This document shows positions 5,413 to 6,562 of a DNA stretch of 6,562 nt, one piece after another. The notes beneath the pieces are model-generated. The model saw only the letters and a program-made list of their open reading frames with translations. It made no database searches and was not told where the DNA came from. Source of the DNA: Acidobacteriota bacterium (GTDB lineage Bacteria; Acidobacteriota; Terriglobia; Versatilivoradales; Versatilivoraceae); the NCBI GenBank assembly GCA_028875135.1, contig JAPPFQ010000327.1, forward strand, positions 1-6,562. Direction: 5' to 3'. The stretch's first letter is position 1. Each line of letters opens with the position of its first letter. Made by a program: the position numbers and the translations under genes.

Positions 5413-6561
5413 TTACTGCTGAGCCGGCACGTAGGCACCGTCGCCGCTGCGCTGCCCGGGAGCCCCTCCGTCGTTGACCACCCCGTAGGCCAGGAAGGGA
5501 TTGTTGCCGGCAGTCTTTCGGACCCGCACATAGCCCTGTGTGGTTCCCGGAGCGTAACTCCCCAGAATGCCGTTGATCTGATGCCAGCCCCGGGCCGGAA
5601 CCCGGATGCCGGTCACGGTGTTGACCCGCCGGCCGGTTCTCCCGTCGTAGATCTCCAGGCGGAAGACGCTGTCGCTGCCGTTTACCTCCCCGGTGTTGAC
5701 CAGGGCCAGGTTACTGCGGTTCTCCCGGTTCTGCTGCAGGGCGTTGACCCAGGCCGTCTCGCTGAAGGCGGCCCCGTAAGGCACGGCGTTGTAGAAGACG
5801 CTGTACTGCCCGCCGCCTCCCGCAGAACCAGTCCGGGCTCCGATCACGACGCCGGTCAGGTCGTTGCCCTCCGCGAACAGCGCCCCGGCCAAGGTCCGGC
5901 CAGCCGGACCGATCCCGGCCACCCCACGCCGGCGCAGATTCTTTACGATCTCGGGAATGATCTTTTGCCCCCCGTTCGGGAGAATCTCAAAAAACTCAAC
6001 CGTGCGGTCCTCCTCCGTTATGGCGTCTGCCACGAAGTCGAAGTTGATCACCTTGTTTGAGCCCAAGTTGGTCAGGATCAGTTCGCTGCTGAAGTTCGGA
6101 TGTTCGATGATGACCGGGAGCGTCAGCCCGCGGACTCCCGCCAGTGAACTCCTTGTCACCGGAAAGACGAATGACCCGTCCGAGTTGGCCTGATCATTGA
6201 TCACGCCGTAGGCGTAGAAGGGCGCCCCGCCGCTCACCCGCTCCACCCTCACGTAGCCCTGGTCAATTCCGGCCGTGGCCAGCAGGCCCGAGTATTGATG
6301 GAATCCTCCTGGAGCCAGGGTCACATCCGGCAAGACCCGGGAACGTGGATTAGCAAAGGGATCTCCCGAATACACCGTGGTTCTCAAGGTGATGTTTCCC
6401 TCTTGCGAAGTCCCCATGTTCTGGAATGCCACATTGGAGCGGTCCTGCGTGTTCTGGCGCAGACCGCACAGATAGACTGCTTCGGTGAATCCGTCAGCGA
6501 CGGCGATTCCCGGATAGGCCAGGCCGGCCCGGCCGTCGGCCACTTGCGTGGTGGTCCGCAC
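5413..6561 (-). CDS. C-terminal part of a large exported beta-repeat protein (partial)
   Basis: The frame is open to the right edge and 382 codons are visible. The GTG at 6559-6561 is an internal valine in a repeat, not a credible start. The sequence shows an A-B-A arrangement, numbering from the edge. Copy 1 (1-135) has 'QNTQDRSNVAFQN', 'GGFHQYSGLL', 'QGYVRVERVSGGAPFYAYGV'. A middle unit of a different type (145-241) has 'LPVIIEHPNFSSELILTNLG' and 'EGNDLTGVVIGART'. Copy 2 (242-382) has 'QNRENRSNLALVNTGE', 'RGWHQINGIL', 'QGYVRVRKTAGNNPFLAYGV'. Both copies begin with an R-T-x motif, so another middle-type unit probably lies just beyond the window. The composition is beta-strand-rich with many Asn, Gly and Tyr, as in surface or secreted repeat proteins. 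The final 'GQRSGDGAYVPAQQ' followed by TAA looks like a natural end. No catalytic motif is visible, and an adhesion or surface-layer role is speculation. A shorter relative lies at the left end of the window. Confidence 0.88.
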   Translation of the reverse strand: MRTTTQVADGRAGLAYPGIAVADGFTEAVYLCGLRQNTQDRSNVAFQNMGTSQEGNITLRTTVYSGDPFANPRSRVLPDVTLAPGGFHQYSGLLATAGIDQGYVRVERVSGGAPFYAYGVINDQANSDGSFVFPVTRSSLAGVRGLTLPVIIEHPNFSSELILTNLGSNKVINFDFVADAITEEDRTVEFFEILPNGGQKIIPEIVKNLRRRGVAGIGPAGRTLAGALFAEGNDLTGVVIGARTGSAGGGGQYSVFYNAVPYGAAFSETAWVNALQQNRENRSNLALVNTGEVNGSDSVFRLEIYDGRTGRRVNTVTGIRVPARGWHQINGILGSYAPGTTQGYVRVRKTAGNNPFLAYGVVNDGGAPGQRSGDGAYVPAQQ

Positions 6562-6562
6562 C

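Overview
The window is high-GC bacterial chromosome (or a metagenome contig) carrying five protein-coding genes, all on the minus strand, so transcription runs from high to low coordinates. No tRNA, rRNA, CRISPR array, transposase or phage gene is visible. The likely source is an acidobacterium or close relative. This is inferred from the protein types: secreted beta-repeat proteins of the 'NRSNLALVNTGE...GWHQ' kind, a FecR-domain/DUF6600 protein with a low-complexity basic tail, and a C-terminal helical module of the 'GL...II..I....FD.S..AL..L...GV' type. I recall these from Acidobacteriota genomes but could not search for them here.

Layout in transcription order. (1) 6561-5413: the C-terminal part of a large secreted beta-repeat protein that enters from the right edge. 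(2) 5355-4876: a 159-residue exported protein of unknown function, 57 nt downstream and possibly co-transcribed. (3) A 240-nt gap with a 15-bp perfect palindrome and several short repeats, the best regulatory region in the window. (4) 4635-3145: an exported or membrane-anchored protein with a CsgG/TolB-like N-terminal region, TPR-like helices and a C-terminal helical module. (5) 2991-793: a FecR-domain plus DUF6600 protein ending in a roughly 310-residue Arg/Ser-rich tail. (6) 633-13: a short exported protein with the same beta-repeat design as gene 1, apparently cut short by a one-base frameshift at the left edge. The four intergenic gaps (57, 240, 153 and 153 nt) hold no further gene that I can support.

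All four genes with a visible 5' end have a strong AAGGAG-type Shine-Dalgarno, and these moved three starts inward from the longest open frame. All four encode a recognisable export signal, although in gene 4 it lies 71 residues in from the RBS-supported start. The window therefore looks like a block of cell-envelope or surface proteins, with none of the enzymes, regulators or transporters that would identify a pathway. Whether the products act together is inference from shared strand, spacing and export. I do not see a clear new defence or mobile system. The points most worth following are the frameshift at the left edge, the polycationic tail of the FecR protein, the domain combination in gene 4 and the palindrome upstream of it.
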